From positions 727,570 through 791,569 of the forward strand of contig UNRJ01000001.1 in NCBI GenBank assembly GCA_900537125.1: a DNA stretch of 64,000 nt, written 5' to 3'. Position numbers and translations under genes: made by a program. Numbering within the stretch: position 1 is the first letter of the stretch; the number at the start of each line of letters is the position of its first letter. A model generated the notes under the pieces. That model searched no databases and was not told the DNA's origin. It saw only the letters and a program-made list of their open reading frames with translations. This document shows positions 53,233 through 62,809 of the stretch, piece by piece. This DNA is from Rhodobacteraceae bacterium Alg238-R152 (GTDB lineage Bacteria > Pseudomonadota > Alphaproteobacteria > Rhodobacterales > Rhodobacteraceae).

Positions 53233-54429
53233 ATGACCGCTATGATGGCTTGGCCGCGCAAAGACGGCAGGAAGGGAATTCGCAATGTTGTGTTGGTCGC
53301 GTATCTGGTGGAATGCGCGCACCATGTTTGCAAGCAAATAGCCCGGCCTTTTCCGGATGGGGACGTGCAGGTTGTGGGCTTTTCCGGCTGCTTTCCGTCT
53401 GAGTATGGCCAGGATATGATGGCCGCCCTGTGTACGCACCCAAATGTTGGTGCTGTTCAGCTTGTGTCGCTTGGCTGTGAAAACTTCAAAAAGACCCAAT
53501 TGGCAAAGGTCATCCGTGCCTCAGGTCGCCCGGTGGATATCATCACCATTCAAGACGTGGGGGGGACAGGCCCTGCAGTTAAGGCTGGACGGGACTGGAT
53601 CAAACAGACCCATGCTCACATCATGGCTCAACCAAAGGTCGAGATGGCGGTGTCTGAACTGGTGATTGGCACCATTTGTGGGGGCTCAGACGCAACATCC
53701 GGCATCACCGGAAACCCGGCCGCTGGCGTGGCTTTTGATATGTTGGTCCAAGAGGGCGCAACCTGCATTTTCGAAGAGACCGGTGAGCTGATCGGCTGTG
53801 AACATGTCATGGCGGATCGGGTTGCCGACGAGGCGCTGCGCCCCGCGATCATCGCATCGGTGGACAAAGCGGCCAAGTATTACGACGCAATGGGCTATGG
53901 GTCGTTTTCCAACGGCAATGCGACGGGCGGATTGTCGACCATCGAGGAGAAATCACTGGGCGCCTATGCCAAGTCGGGTCAAAGCAAAATTGCCGGTATC
54001 CTCCGCCCCGCTCAAACCGCCCCCGCGGGCGGGCTGTACCTGTTGGACGTCGTGCCGGACGGACCACCGAAGTACGGCTATCCCAACATCAATGACAACG
54101 CCGAAATCATTGAATTGATTTCTTGCGGCGCACACGCTGTGATCTTTGTCACCGGGCGGGGATCGGTGGTCGGGTCGGCCATTTCACCGGTCCTCAAGGT
54201 TTGCGCCAACCCCGAAACCTATGACCGTATGTCCGGCGATATGGACGTAAATGCGGGTCGGATATTGGATGGCGGAACGACGTTACAGGATGTCGGTGCG
54301 GAGATTGTCGAAAAGCTGGTGGCGCTTGGCCAGGGCCAAACCACCGCATCCGAAGACCTAGGCCATGTTGAATTCGTCCTGACCTATAAAACCGCGGCTC
54401 CGGCGGAGCCCGGATGTCATCCCAACTAA
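53233..54429 (+). CDS. UxaA-type dehydratase large subunit
   Basis: A 398-residue protein of the altronate/galactarate dehydratase C-terminal family. Conserved motifs are visible: SLGCENFKK, TICGGSDATSGITGNPA and CGAHAVIFVTGRGS. These are iron-dependent enzymes that dehydrate aldonates to 2-keto-3-deoxy acids. It starts 3 bp after the SAF subunit gene, and together they replace the single UxaA chain. In this operon the substrate is probably L-fuconate or a stereochemically similar acid. Confidence 0.88.
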   Translation: MTAMMAWPRKDGRKGIRNVVLVAYLVECAHHVCKQIARPFPDGDVQVVGFSGCFPSEYGQDMMAALCTHPNVGAVQLVSLGCENFKKTQLAKVIRASGRPVDIITIQDVGGTGPAVKAGRDWIKQTHAHIMAQPKVEMAVSELVIGTICGGSDATSGITGNPAAGVAFDMLVQEGATCIFEETGELIGCEHVMADRVADEALRPAIIASVDKAAKYYDAMGYGSFSNGNATGGLSTIEEKSLGAYAKSGQSKIAGILRPAQTAPAGGLYLLDVVPDGPPKYGYPNINDNAEIIELISCGAHAVIFVTGRGSVVGSAISPVLKVCANPETYDRMSGDMDVNAGRILDGGTTLQDVGAEIVEKLVALGQGQTTASEDLGHVEFVLTYKTAAPAEPGCHPN

Positions 54430-54439
54430 GGCCATCTCA

Positions 54440-55405
54440 ATGCTCAATGACACTCATCGCCTGGCTCTTGGTACGGCCGCCCTTGCAGGCCTCTACCGCC
54501 CCGTCAGCCATTCCGCTGTGCAAGATGTTCTCACTTGCGCGTGGGACAACGGCATTCGCTACTATGACACCGCGCCCCACTATGGAAATGGCGCGTCTGA
54601 AGGTCTGCTTGGGGATTTTTTGCGCGATCGAGACGGTTGGGTGCTTTCCACCAAAGTTGGGCGTGTTCTGACACCCGACAACCAACCGCCAGAGGTCATC
54701 AATGGCTTTCACAACGCCTGGCCGCTCAAGCAACATTTCGATTTCACCTATGACGGCATTATGCGGTCGGTCGAGGACAGTTTTCAGCGGCTTGGGTTGA
54801 ACCGCATCGATATCCTGTTTGTGCATGACATTGGAGATCCCGACGCGGGCACAGACACCAAACATCACCGTGCTCAATTGCTTGGCTCCGGTGTAAAGGC
54901 GCTGGAAGAGCTCAAATCTGATGGCACCGTGAAGGCCGTTGGTCTGGGCGTCAATACGGTGGAAATCTGCGAGGAGTTGCTGGGGCGGTTTGAGATGGAT
55001 CTGATCTTGTTGGCCGGACGTTACACCTTGTTGGACCAGTCGGCACGTGTTCGGCTCTTCCCATTACTGCGCCAACACAACGTGCGGCTGGTGATTGGTG
55101 GGGTCTTTAACTCTGGAATTTTGGCCACAGGCCCCCGTCCTGGAGCGCATTACAACTATGCGCCTGCGTCCCCTGAAATCTTGGAAAAAGTCGCCAACAT
55201 TGAAGCCGTTTGTGCGCAGCATGACACCGCGTTGCCCGCCGCGGCTCTTCAATATCCGGATCAGCATCCGCTTGTGGCGTCCACATTGATCGGAACAACC
55301 AAAGCGACCTCGCTGAAGCGCAACATTGCCCAGTTCAATGCGCCTGTGCCGGCCGCTTTGTGGGACGACCTCATCACCCATGGCATGATTGCAGCTGACC
55401 AATGA
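54440..55405 (+). CDS. Aldo/keto reductase, L-fucose (aldose 1-) dehydrogenase-like
   Basis: A 321-residue aldo/keto reductase. The catalytic Asp-Tyr-Lys-His set is seen in YYDTAPHYGNG, STKVGR and FVHDIG. It resembles D-threo-aldose/L-fucose 1-dehydrogenases, which oxidise the pyranose to the 1,5-lactone with NAD(P). Its stop overlaps the lactonase start by four bases, and the lactonase would open that lactone. L-fucose, L-galactose or D-arabinose are the plausible substrates, because this enzyme class accepts all three. Confidence 0.85.
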   Translation: MLNDTHRLALGTAALAGLYRPVSHSAVQDVLTCAWDNGIRYYDTAPHYGNGASEGLLGDFLRDRDGWVLSTKVGRVLTPDNQPPEVINGFHNAWPLKQHFDFTYDGIMRSVEDSFQRLGLNRIDILFVHDIGDPDAGTDTKHHRAQLLGSGVKALEELKSDGTVKAVGLGVNTVEICEELLGRFEMDLILLAGRYTLLDQSARVRLFPLLRQHNVRLVIGGVFNSGILATGPRPGAHYNYAPASPEILEKVANIEAVCAQHDTALPAAALQYPDQHPLVASTLIGTTKATSLKRNIAQFNAPVPAALWDDLITHGMIAADQ

Positions 55406-56232
55406 TCATTGACGCCCATCAGCATTTTTGGAAACTCAGACGGGGTGACTACCCGTGGCCAAATGAAACCGTCGTAGACATTTTCCGCGATTTTGAGCCA
55501 GCCGATTTGGCGCCGCTTCTTGCGGCAGCTGGGGTTGATCGCACGGTGCTTGTGCAAGCCACTGACACAGTTGCTGAGACGGAGTTTCTTTTGCAAATCG
55601 CCAACGACGTGGCTTGGGTGGCTGGCGTGGTCGGGTGGGTCGATCTCGGAGCGCCAGATGCAATACAAGTGATTGACAGGCTCCACCAGCAGCCGGCTCT
55701 CAAGGGCCTCCGCCCGATGCTGCAAAACATCGAAGACACCGATTGGGTTTTGCGGGACACGGTTGCTCCAGCCTTGTCTCACATGGCTGATCTGGGTCTG
55801 TGTTTTGACGCCCTGATCCAACCACGTCATCTTAAAGCCATCGAACAAGTTGCAAGTCTGCATCCAACGTTGCCAATTGTGATAGATCACATTGCCAAAC
55901 CAAAGATGGGTGGGGCGCAGACACCGGGTGCAGAATGGCTGCAAGGCATGCGCCGTCTGGCGGAATTGCCAAATGTGCGTTGCAAACTGTCTGGGCTCAT
56001 CACTGAAATTGGGCCAACTTGGGCAATGACAGACCTAGCACCATTTGCGGCACATGTGCTGAATGGGTTTGGCCCTGACAAAACTCTTTTTGGAAGCGAT
56101 TGGCCTGTGGTCAACCTTGCCGGCACTTACACTGGCTGGCGTGACACAGTCGACACGCTATTAACCACGTTCTCTTCCACGGATCGCGCCAAGATTATGG
56201 GTGGCAACGCCCAGGCTTTTTACGGCCTCTAA
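55402..56232 (+). CDS. Amidohydrolase-family lactonase (L-fuconolactonase-like)
   Basis: A 276-residue COG3618 amidohydrolase. Metal- and substrate-binding motifs are present: DAHQHFW at the N-terminus, VIDHIAKP centrally and FGSDWPV near the C-terminus, the last with the Asp missing from its paralogue at 1392-2246. In fucose oxidation this family hydrolyses L-fucono-lactone to L-fuconate. It is translationally coupled to the aldose dehydrogenase gene. Confidence 0.87.
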   Translation: MIIDAHQHFWKLRRGDYPWPNETVVDIFRDFEPADLAPLLAAAGVDRTVLVQATDTVAETEFLLQIANDVAWVAGVVGWVDLGAPDAIQVIDRLHQQPALKGLRPMLQNIEDTDWVLRDTVAPALSHMADLGLCFDALIQPRHLKAIEQVASLHPTLPIVIDHIAKPKMGGAQTPGAEWLQGMRRLAELPNVRCKLSGLITEIGPTWAMTDLAPFAAHVLNGFGPDKTLFGSDWPVVNLAGTYTGWRDTVDTLLTTFSSTDRAKIMGGNAQAFYGL

Positions 56233-56256
56233 GGCCTCCATAAAAGAGGAACAACA

Positions 56257-56589
56257 ATGGTACAACGCATGGGCACGGTGATTGGGATCGCACCGGAAAA
56301 CATCGCAGAATACAAACAGCTTCATGCGGACGTTTGGCCGGATGTTTTGGCTCGGCTAAAGCAGTCCAACATCTCCAATTATTCAATTTTCCTGCGCGAA
56401 CCTGAGAACCTGATGTTCAGCTACTGGGAATACACCGGCTCTGATTTTGAAGCGGATATGGCGGCCATTTCGGAGCATGAGGTCACTCAAAAGTGGTGGC
56501 AGGTTTGCGGCCCTATGCAGCGTCCGCTGGATACACGCAAAGACGAAGAGTGGTGGGCCGGAATGGAACAGGTTTTCTTCTTAGTCTAA
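56257..56589 (+). CDS. L-rhamnose/L-fucose-type mutarotase (RhaM family)
   Basis: A 110-residue member of the RhaM family (DUF718), which interconverts alpha and beta anomers of L-rhamnose or other deoxysugars. The characteristic YKQLHADVWPDV with the catalytic His, and the C-terminal DEEWWAGMEQVFFLV, are clear. It ends the operon and would supply the anomer used by the aldose dehydrogenase. A related mutarotase gene is also found in the C. jejuni fucose locus. Confidence 0.9.
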   Translation: MVQRMGTVIGIAPENIAEYKQLHADVWPDVLARLKQSNISNYSIFLREPENLMFSYWEYTGSDFEADMAAISEHEVTQKWWQVCGPMQRPLDTRKDEEWWAGMEQVFFLV

Positions 56590-56968
56590 GCGAGACCAAG
56601 TGGTCTTCTGCAGACAATAAATTGCAATCAATATCAGGGCTTAAGTTTGCATTTGGGGTGGTCAGTAGGGCCGCACGCGTCTCCGGGAAACAAAACGTTC
56701 GCAGAAGCGCGCAGGATGCTTGAGCAATTTGAGGGCTTCGCGCCCTGCGCGCTTGCCCAATACAAAACAAAGAACATGGAAACCTGACCCGCAGACTCTT
56801 GTTATGAATGAAAGAGATTTAGGGGGAAGGTCAAATATCAGGGGATTGCTCATAGCGACTGGTGCAAGGACAGTGTAGAACGTCATTTGCGAGAATTGCT
56901 GAAACATTTTGAATGGTGCTTCATATTGGATGGAGGCACGCAGAATAAATTTGTATTGGGAGCGAGTT
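56590..56968. other. Intergenic region with an 11-bp inverted repeat
   Basis: No gene is supported here. AAGCGCGCAGG (56705-56715) and its exact complement (56744-56754) could form a strong hairpin with a 28-base loop, probably ending transcription of the sugar operon although no T-run follows. The antisense frames across this stretch look like chance. Confidence 0.5.
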
Positions 56969-57238
56969 ATGAGAAAAAAAGTTTGGGGCGCGGCCTGGAT
57001 GGCCACATTGCTTGCGGGCTGTACAGGTTTGGGCGGCGGTACAAACTCGGAGGGCCATCTTACAAATCTCTCCGATAATCTGGTTGCGCTGGCAGCGCCA
57101 AATCAAGACCTCAGCACGATCCGGATTAACCCTGACGACGGATGTTATGAATATCGCCACGTGGGGCCAGTGGAGACAACCTACCTGCCTTTGCGGGCAC
57201 ATGCGGGGAATCCGCTATGCTCTCGGGCTCCGGAATAA
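56969..57238 (+). CDS. Small putative lipoprotein
   Basis: An 89-residue protein with a lipoprotein signal peptide (MRKKVWGAAWMATLLAGCTG) whose lipobox LAGC would place a lipidated Cys at about residue 18. The mature part has two further cysteines (DDGCYEY and GNPLCSR) that could form a disulfide. I do not recognise a family. The ATG at 56969 is preferred because a GGGAGCGAG site lies upstream and the signal peptide starts there. It is convergent with the L,D-transpeptidase gene. Confidence 0.7.
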   Translation: MRKKVWGAAWMATLLAGCTGLGGGTNSEGHLTNLSDNLVALAAPNQDLSTIRINPDDGCYEYRHVGPVETTYLPLRAHAGNPLCSRAPE

Positions 57239-57257
57239 GCGTTTAAGCCATTTGCTT

Positions 57258-57923
57258 CTACGCGCTTGATGTGATCGCGTCTTCAGGGGGATGCAGAAAC
57301 GCCGTCGATCCGGTCACAACATGCTCGTACAGATCGTTGATATGGGGCATGACCATCCGAACACATCCCGAACTTGCTCGCCCACCAATGGACTTTGGCG
57401 ACGGCGAGCCGTGAATTCTTAGATATGTGTCGCGATTTCCGACATACAGATAGAATGCCCGAGACCCCAATGGGTTCGTTGGCCCGCCATTCATCCCGTT
57501 TTCGTGTTGTTTATAAACGCTGGGCTCCCGCTTGATCATTTGCGCTGTGGGCGTCCAGGTTGGCCACTTGGTTTTGCGGCGGATTGTATAGCTGCCAGGT
57601 TCATATAGATTGCCTTTGGCAATAGCGACGCCGTACCGCATGGCCGTTCCGTCGTTTTGGATGTGATATAGATAGCGGGCTACGGCGTCGACGTGGATGT
57701 CGCCGGGCGTTAGACCATCGTTGGCATTCACTTTTTGTGGAAGAAGCCTGGCATGTAGGCCCCAAGGGTTGGACGTTGCCGGGGCATAGTTGGCTGGGGT
57801 TACTTGTCGATCCCAACTGTTCCATTTCGACCGATCAGAAACAGGCGCGGCGCTGGCAGGCGCAGCAAGAGGTGCCGAGAACAAAGCGGCTGATGTGATC
57901 AGGAAATGTCGGCGGGTTAACAT
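57258..57923 (-). CDS. L,D-transpeptidase (YkuD domain)
   Basis: A 221-residue secreted enzyme. A twin-arginine-like signal (MLTRRHFLITSAALFSAPLAAPASA) is followed by the YkuD catalytic domain, with the active-site motif running from HGSPSPKSIGG to SSGCVRM (catalytic His and Cys). Such enzymes make 3-3 peptidoglycan cross-links or attach proteins to peptidoglycan. The ATG at 57923 is preferred over 58010 because the signal peptide begins there. Confidence 0.88.
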   Translation of the reverse strand: MLTRRHFLITSAALFSAPLAAPASAAPVSDRSKWNSWDRQVTPANYAPATSNPWGLHARLLPQKVNANDGLTPGDIHVDAVARYLYHIQNDGTAMRYGVAIAKGNLYEPGSYTIRRKTKWPTWTPTAQMIKREPSVYKQHENGMNGGPTNPLGSRAFYLYVGNRDTYLRIHGSPSPKSIGGRASSGCVRMVMPHINDLYEHVVTGSTAFLHPPEDAITSSA

Positions 57924-58183
57924 ATCAAACGTCCTTCGAAAGAGCTTACTTGAGCCAAAACTTAGTGGGTATTTTGTCGGCTCAGAAGTCACATTGTTGT
58001 GTGGGAACATGGTGCGGTGGTTTTGCAGGAGGCGTCACAAGCTAAGTTCGTCCCGGTGATCAGCAGCACCTGTGTGGCCCGTTTTGATCGGGGGGGTATC
58101 TGTGTTAACCATTAAGGAACTTTTGATTTATGTGAATATTTTGGAAATTCTGAAGTGAAGCGTAACAGTCTTGAGGATGATCA

Positions 58184-60510
58184 TTGGGAAGTATTGGTAA
58201 AGTAATTGTGCCTTTTCGATCGTCTATTGGTCTGATGGTGTTGGCCTGCTTTCTGGTTCTTGTTGCTGCATTTGGTTTCGTTTTTATGCGTCTTTGGGAT
58301 GCTGAGATCAACGCATTAGAGCGTGAAGCCCTCACGGTTAGGAATATCTTTAAAGCTCACAAGGCTCAGCGGCTTTCTGAAATTGAGCGCTACGCAACTT
58401 CCAATACGGCGTATCGGAATGTTGACCTGTCCTTTTCAAAAGCATGGGTCGAGACCCGTTTTGGCGAGGAACTCGCTAGGGATTCCAACTTCAACGGCAT
58501 TTTTTGGTGGCTCCTAGCGGCGATGTCGTTTTCAAGAGCTTCCGGGAAGGCGAGACTTGGGCCGTTGCGGACATAGAAAACCTGATGGTCCAAAAACGGT
58601 CTTCCGCTGAATTCCGGGAGAACTATTTTGCCGCCGTCAGGAGCTTGTCTGAAACCGGAAGTTTTTCAGGGTACTTCCCACAGCTCTCTAATATCCAACT
58701 TGTTGAACTTGGTGAGGACGTTGCGCTGGCAGCTTCTTTTGCGATTGTACCAGATCCAGGAGGGATCCAACTGATAGGGCAGGCGCCCTACATTCTCGTC
58801 GCAGTTTACAGCATTGATGCCGATTACTTGACCGATGTTTTAAAAGACCTGCCAGTTTCTGATTTGGATTTCATCCGCACCGTACCAACCGATCAGAACA
58901 GCGTTCCTTTGTACAGTGATGAGGATACCGTTGTCGGCTATCTCGTTTGGCAACCAATGAGCCGGTCAATGGAAATTTTAGTGTCATCCACACCATTTTT
59001 GATCGGTTGTTTAGGGGTGATTTTCGCCATTGCGATTTTTCAACTCACCATAATGGACGCAGTCGGCTGGCACTTAAGAAGCGGGAGCGACTTCTGGAAG
59101 ACCGGAATCGAGAGCTGCGAGGCGAAAAACTTGCGTTGGAGCAGGCACATGAGGATCTCAAAACCAACCAATCGGAACTTCACCGGCTATCGCTTGTTGC
59201 GAAACATGCCTCTGACAGCATTATCCTAAGCAACGCAGAGAGCCAGATTATTTGGGTGAACGATGCCTTTTCAAAGCTGACAGGTTTCAGTTTTAAAGAA
59301 GCTGTTGGTGCGACAGCTGGAGATATTTTTAATGGCCCTGAGACAAACTTTGGAGTTGTCGAGAGCATCAACGAACATATTCAGCGTGGCGAGGAGTATT
59401 ACACAGAAATTCTAAATTACACCAAGTCTGGAGAAAAGATTTGGGTTGAAGTCAACGTTGTTCCGATCCTGAACGACAATGGTTCCCTTGATTTGATTGT
59501 TGGATCGAGCGAGACATTACACATGTCAAGGCTCGTGAACACGAGCTTGCTGAAGCGAAGTTAGCGGCTGAAAAAGCGGATCGCGCCAAAACGGATTTCC
59601 TTGCAAACATGAGCCACGAAATTCGTACTCCGATGAATGGGATCATTGGAATGGCCAATTTACTAGCTGAATCGGAGTTGAATGAAGAAGAACGGAATTA
59701 TGCGGATACCATTCGAACTTCTTCCTTGGCTCTGTTGAAAATCATAAATGACATACTGGACTTTTCGCGACTAGAGGCAGGCGGCGTAGAGATCGCAGCA
59801 GCAGATTTTGACCTGCGCAGATGCGTTGAGAGCTCATTAGATTTGTTGCGCCCTAAGGCAACGGAAAAAGGAATCTCGCTGGTTGTGAACTATGCCAAGG
59901 GCTTAGAAAATTGGGTGCATGGTGATGACGGGCGGCTACGACACGTGCGTTCGGTGGGACTGGACTGGGGCTGACCATCTCACGGGTACTGGCCGAGCGC
60001 ATGGGCGGCGATATTACACAACGCTCTGAAGTGGGCACAGGGTGTTGTTTTACCCTGCGTTTACAGTTGACCGCAGCTCAAGAGAAGCACGCGATTAAGT
60101 CGGTGGCGGAGAATACCAATTCCACCACGCGTCTGTCTCCCGGTTTGGTATTGTTGGCCGAAGACAATCGGGTGAACCGCCTCCTGATTGGCAAATACTT
60201 AAGCCATCAGCCTGTGGAACTGGTTGAAGCGGGTGACGGTCGCCAGGCCGTTAATCTGTGTCGAGAACTGCTGCCAGACATCGTGTTGATGGATATGTCC
60301 ATGCCCGAACTGGACGGGCTTTCTGCGACACGTGAGATCCGATCTCTGGGCATCAAACAACCAACTATTGTGGCATTGACGGCCAATGCTTTCGAAAGCG
60401 ACCGTTAGGCGTGCTTGTCTGCAGGAATGGACTATTTTCTTTCAAAGCCAATTGATAAGAAGATGTTGCTTCAGGCGTTGGCAGGACTTCAGGGCTCAAA
60501 AAACGGCTAG
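58184..60510 (+). pseudogene. Hybrid sensor histidine kinase (CHASE4-PAS-HisKA-HATPase-REC), multiply broken
   Basis: A membrane sensor kinase spread over several frames. The order is a membrane helix and CHASE4-like extracytoplasmic domain (first frame to about 58505, then second frame), a second helix (STPFLIGCLGVIFAIAIF), a coiled coil and PAS domain (third frame), HisKA with [10 protein letters not shown] (fourth frame), and remnants of the ATPase ([12 protein letters not shown]). The receiver domain follows ([22 protein letters not shown]). Lesions are frame changes near 58500 (T-run), 59070 and 59510, a deletion near 59945 removing the ATP-binding N and G1 boxes, and a TAG at 60406-60408 near the end. 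It starts with TTG at 58184. It is inactive. Confidence 0.85.
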
Positions 60511-60626
60511 CGTCAGGGTAAGGCTCCAAAAACCGCTTTGCTTGCCCCATATGATTGATTTTTTGTGCCGTTTCTTTGGAAAAAAACCCGCTGCACCATT
60601 TGTTTTTGAGCCAAGATCATCCCGTC

Positions 60627-60655
60627 AAAAAAACCCCCACCATTTCTGGTGAGGG
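60627..60655 (-). terminator. Intrinsic terminator of the symporter gene
   Basis: On the minus strand a 9-bp stem (one G-U pair) with a 4-base loop is followed by seven T, 25 bp after the symporter stop. It is a textbook Rho-independent terminator. Confidence 0.9.
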
Positions 60656-60679
60656 CCTGCACACTCAGTTGGCGATTGG

Positions 60680-62182
60680 TCAGTGTTTAAACTTCTTGAT
60701 CTCGCCGCTTTCAAGCTTGGCCACGTAAGCCTGCATCTCGCGTTTCACCACGGGGGCCAGGAAGTAGAGGCCCAGAATGTTCGGCACACAGATCAGGAAG
60801 ACCAGCGCATCCGAAATATCCAGGATTGGACCAAGTTGCACGACGCAGCCTAGAGCCACAAACGCGCAGAAGATCAGCTTGTAAACCGTTTGCAGGGTCT
60901 GATCTTCGCCAAACAGATAGGTCCATCCTTTCAGGCCATAGTAAGACCAGGAGATCATGGTTGAGAAGGCAAAGAGAAGCGCGCCAAAGGCCAGCGGTAC
61001 CGGGAACCAGCTGATCTGACGTTCAAACGCCGCTGAGGTCATCGCCACACCCGTCGCGTCACCCGCAAAGTTGGGATCGGCCACTTGGCTTGTGCCAATG
61101 ACAAGCGCGGTGATGGTACAGATGACAATTGTGTCGATGAACGGCTCCAACAACGACACATAGCCTTCGGTCACCGGCTCATCGGTGCGCACAGCTGCGT
61201 GTGCAATCGATGCGGACCCAATGCCTGCTTCGTTTGAGAAGACCGCCCGCTGGAAACCAATGATCAACGCGCCCAAGGCACCGCCGGTCACACCCTCGCC
61301 TGTGAAGGCACCTGAGAAGATGTTGCCAATGGCCGCCGGAATTGAGGCGAAATTCATCAGGATCACGATGATGGCAAACACGCAGTAAAACACGGCCATA
61401 AATGGCACGACTTTTTCGGTTACCCGTGCGATGGATTTGATGCCGCCAATGATGACCGCAAAAACCACCCCTGCAAGGATCAGGCCGACGAGCCAACCGT
61501 AGCCGTCCAGGGCGCCGCCTGCGACTGTGTTCAACTGAACGTAAGCTTGGTTTGACTGGAACATGTTGCCGATGCCCAGAGCGCCGATGAAGATACCAAT
61601 GGCATAGAACGTGCCCATGAATTTGCCAAAGCCCACCATGCCGCGTTCTTCAAAACCCTTGGTCAGGTAGTACATCGGACCACCAGACACAGAGCCGTCT
61701 GGGTTCTCGTTCCGGTATTTTACGCCAAGTGTACATTCGACAAACTTGGTGGACATGCCCAGAAAACCCGCGACAATCAGCCAGAAGGTGGCGCCAGCGC
61801 CGCCGACGGTCACCGCAACCGCGACCCCGCCGATGTTACCGATGCCAACGGTGCCGGACACAGCCGTGGCCAGCGCCTGGAAGTGGGAAACTTCGCCAGC
61901 ACTGTTCGGGTCTGCATAATCCCCGCGCACAAGCGCGATGGCGTGTTTGAAGCCACGTAAGTTGATGAAACCCATGTAAAAGGTGAAAAACACCGCCCCA
62001 ATGACCAGCCAAAGCACGACTAGGGGAAGATTTGCTCCGGCGATCGGAACTTTGAAGAACACGACAGTGCCAATAAAGGATGCAATTGGCGCCGTGATGT
62101 TGTTGATGGTTTCGTCAATTCCAGCGTGAGCTGGTCCGGCAATCGTCAATGCCGTAAACAGAAAAAACAGGATGCGTTTCAT
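60680..62182 (-). CDS. Alanine/glycine:cation symporter (AGCS family)
   Basis: A 500-residue membrane transporter with 10-11 predicted helices and an N-terminal signal-like helix. Family signatures include GTVGIGNIGGVAVAVTVGG, FVECTLGVKYR and NEAGIGSASIAHAAVRTDEPVTEG. It imports alanine, glycine or a related small amino acid with sodium or protons. Its start lies 32 bp downstream of the uspA-type gene in the same direction. Confidence 0.92.
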   Translation of the reverse strand: MKRILFFLFTALTIAGPAHAGIDETINNITAPIASFIGTVVFFKVPIAGANLPLVVLWLVIGAVFFTFYMGFINLRGFKHAIALVRGDYADPNSAGEVSHFQALATAVSGTVGIGNIGGVAVAVTVGGAGATFWLIVAGFLGMSTKFVECTLGVKYRNENPDGSVSGGPMYYLTKGFEERGMVGFGKFMGTFYAIGIFIGALGIGNMFQSNQAYVQLNTVAGGALDGYGWLVGLILAGVVFAVIIGGIKSIARVTEKVVPFMAVFYCVFAIIVILMNFASIPAAIGNIFSGAFTGEGVTGGALGALIIGFQRAVFSNEAGIGSASIAHAAVRTDEPVTEGYVSLLEPFIDTIVICTITALVIGTSQVADPNFAGDATGVAMTSAAFERQISWFPVPLAFGALLFAFSTMISWSYYGLKGWTYLFGEDQTLQTVYKLIFCAFVALGCVVQLGPILDISDALVFLICVPNILGLYFLAPVVKREMQAYVAKLESGEIKKFKH

Positions 62183-62214
62183 AGTGCACCTCCGGAAACT
62201 AAAGTTTCTAAAAA

Positions 62215-62649
62215 TCAGGGAACGACAACGACCGGCACAGGTGCGGTCTGGATCAGGTTTCCTGCAACGCTTCCGAACAGAAGTGACTTCAATCCGCTAT
62301 GCCCACGCCGGCCGATCAAAATCTGCGCAGCGCCGCATTCTTTTGCGATCTCTATCAACGTTTCCGCAGGATGACCGTGGCGCACGACGCCGTCGCACTC
62401 CAGTCCCTGGCCTTGCAGTTTGGCAAGTGCTGGAGCGACAATTTCGGTATTGGCGCGTTCAATTTCGGTTTCCCGGCGTTTGTGGCGCGTCGCATTTTCT
62501 TCTGGCGTGTTAAAGGAGTAGGGCGACCATTCGATCACATAGGCAACGATCACTTTTGCCCCACCTTGTTTTGCTCTGGCGATTGCATGGTCCAGTGCTC
62601 GGTCAGAACCGTCACTGCCATCCACCGCCAAAAGTACAACATTTTCCAT
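62215..62649 (-). CDS. Universal stress protein (UspA family)
   Basis: A 144-residue single Usp domain. It starts MENVVLLAVDGSDGS and ends in the ATP-binding glycine motif (LIGRRGHSGLKSLLFGSVAGN) typical of ATP-binding Usp proteins. Function in the cell is generally stress survival. It is immediately upstream of the symporter gene and probably co-transcribed with it. Confidence 0.9.
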   Translation of the reverse strand: MENVVLLAVDGSDGSDRALDHAIARAKQGGAKVIVAYVIEWSPYSFNTPEENATRHKRRETEIERANTEIVAPALAKLQGQGLECDGVVRHGHPAETLIEIAKECGAAQILIGRRGHSGLKSLLFGSVAGNLIQTAPVPVVVVP

Positions 62650-62809
62650 AATTTAATCCCTATTTGGCTTATCATTTAAGTGTCGCAATCTTACGTTGCT
62701 CTCGCCTAAATTGAGTGACATTAGGTCACCCGCCGCAAGCGCTATAGGTCCAGTTTTCCCTGAAAATGAGTCCTGTTGTCTGGGGCGATCAAAACACACC
62801 CAATTAACA

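Noticed and set aside
56513-57006. Minus-strand frames of 85 and 114 codons opposite the mutarotase end and the following gap
   Set aside because: They overlap each other and a real gene, and lack start signals or recognisable domains.
45204-60408. Amber readthrough or codon reassignment, suggested by two otherwise in-frame TAG codons (45204 and 60406)
   Set aside because: Both occur in loci with other lesions, normal genes in the window do not have internal TAG, and no suppressor or recoding signal was seen.
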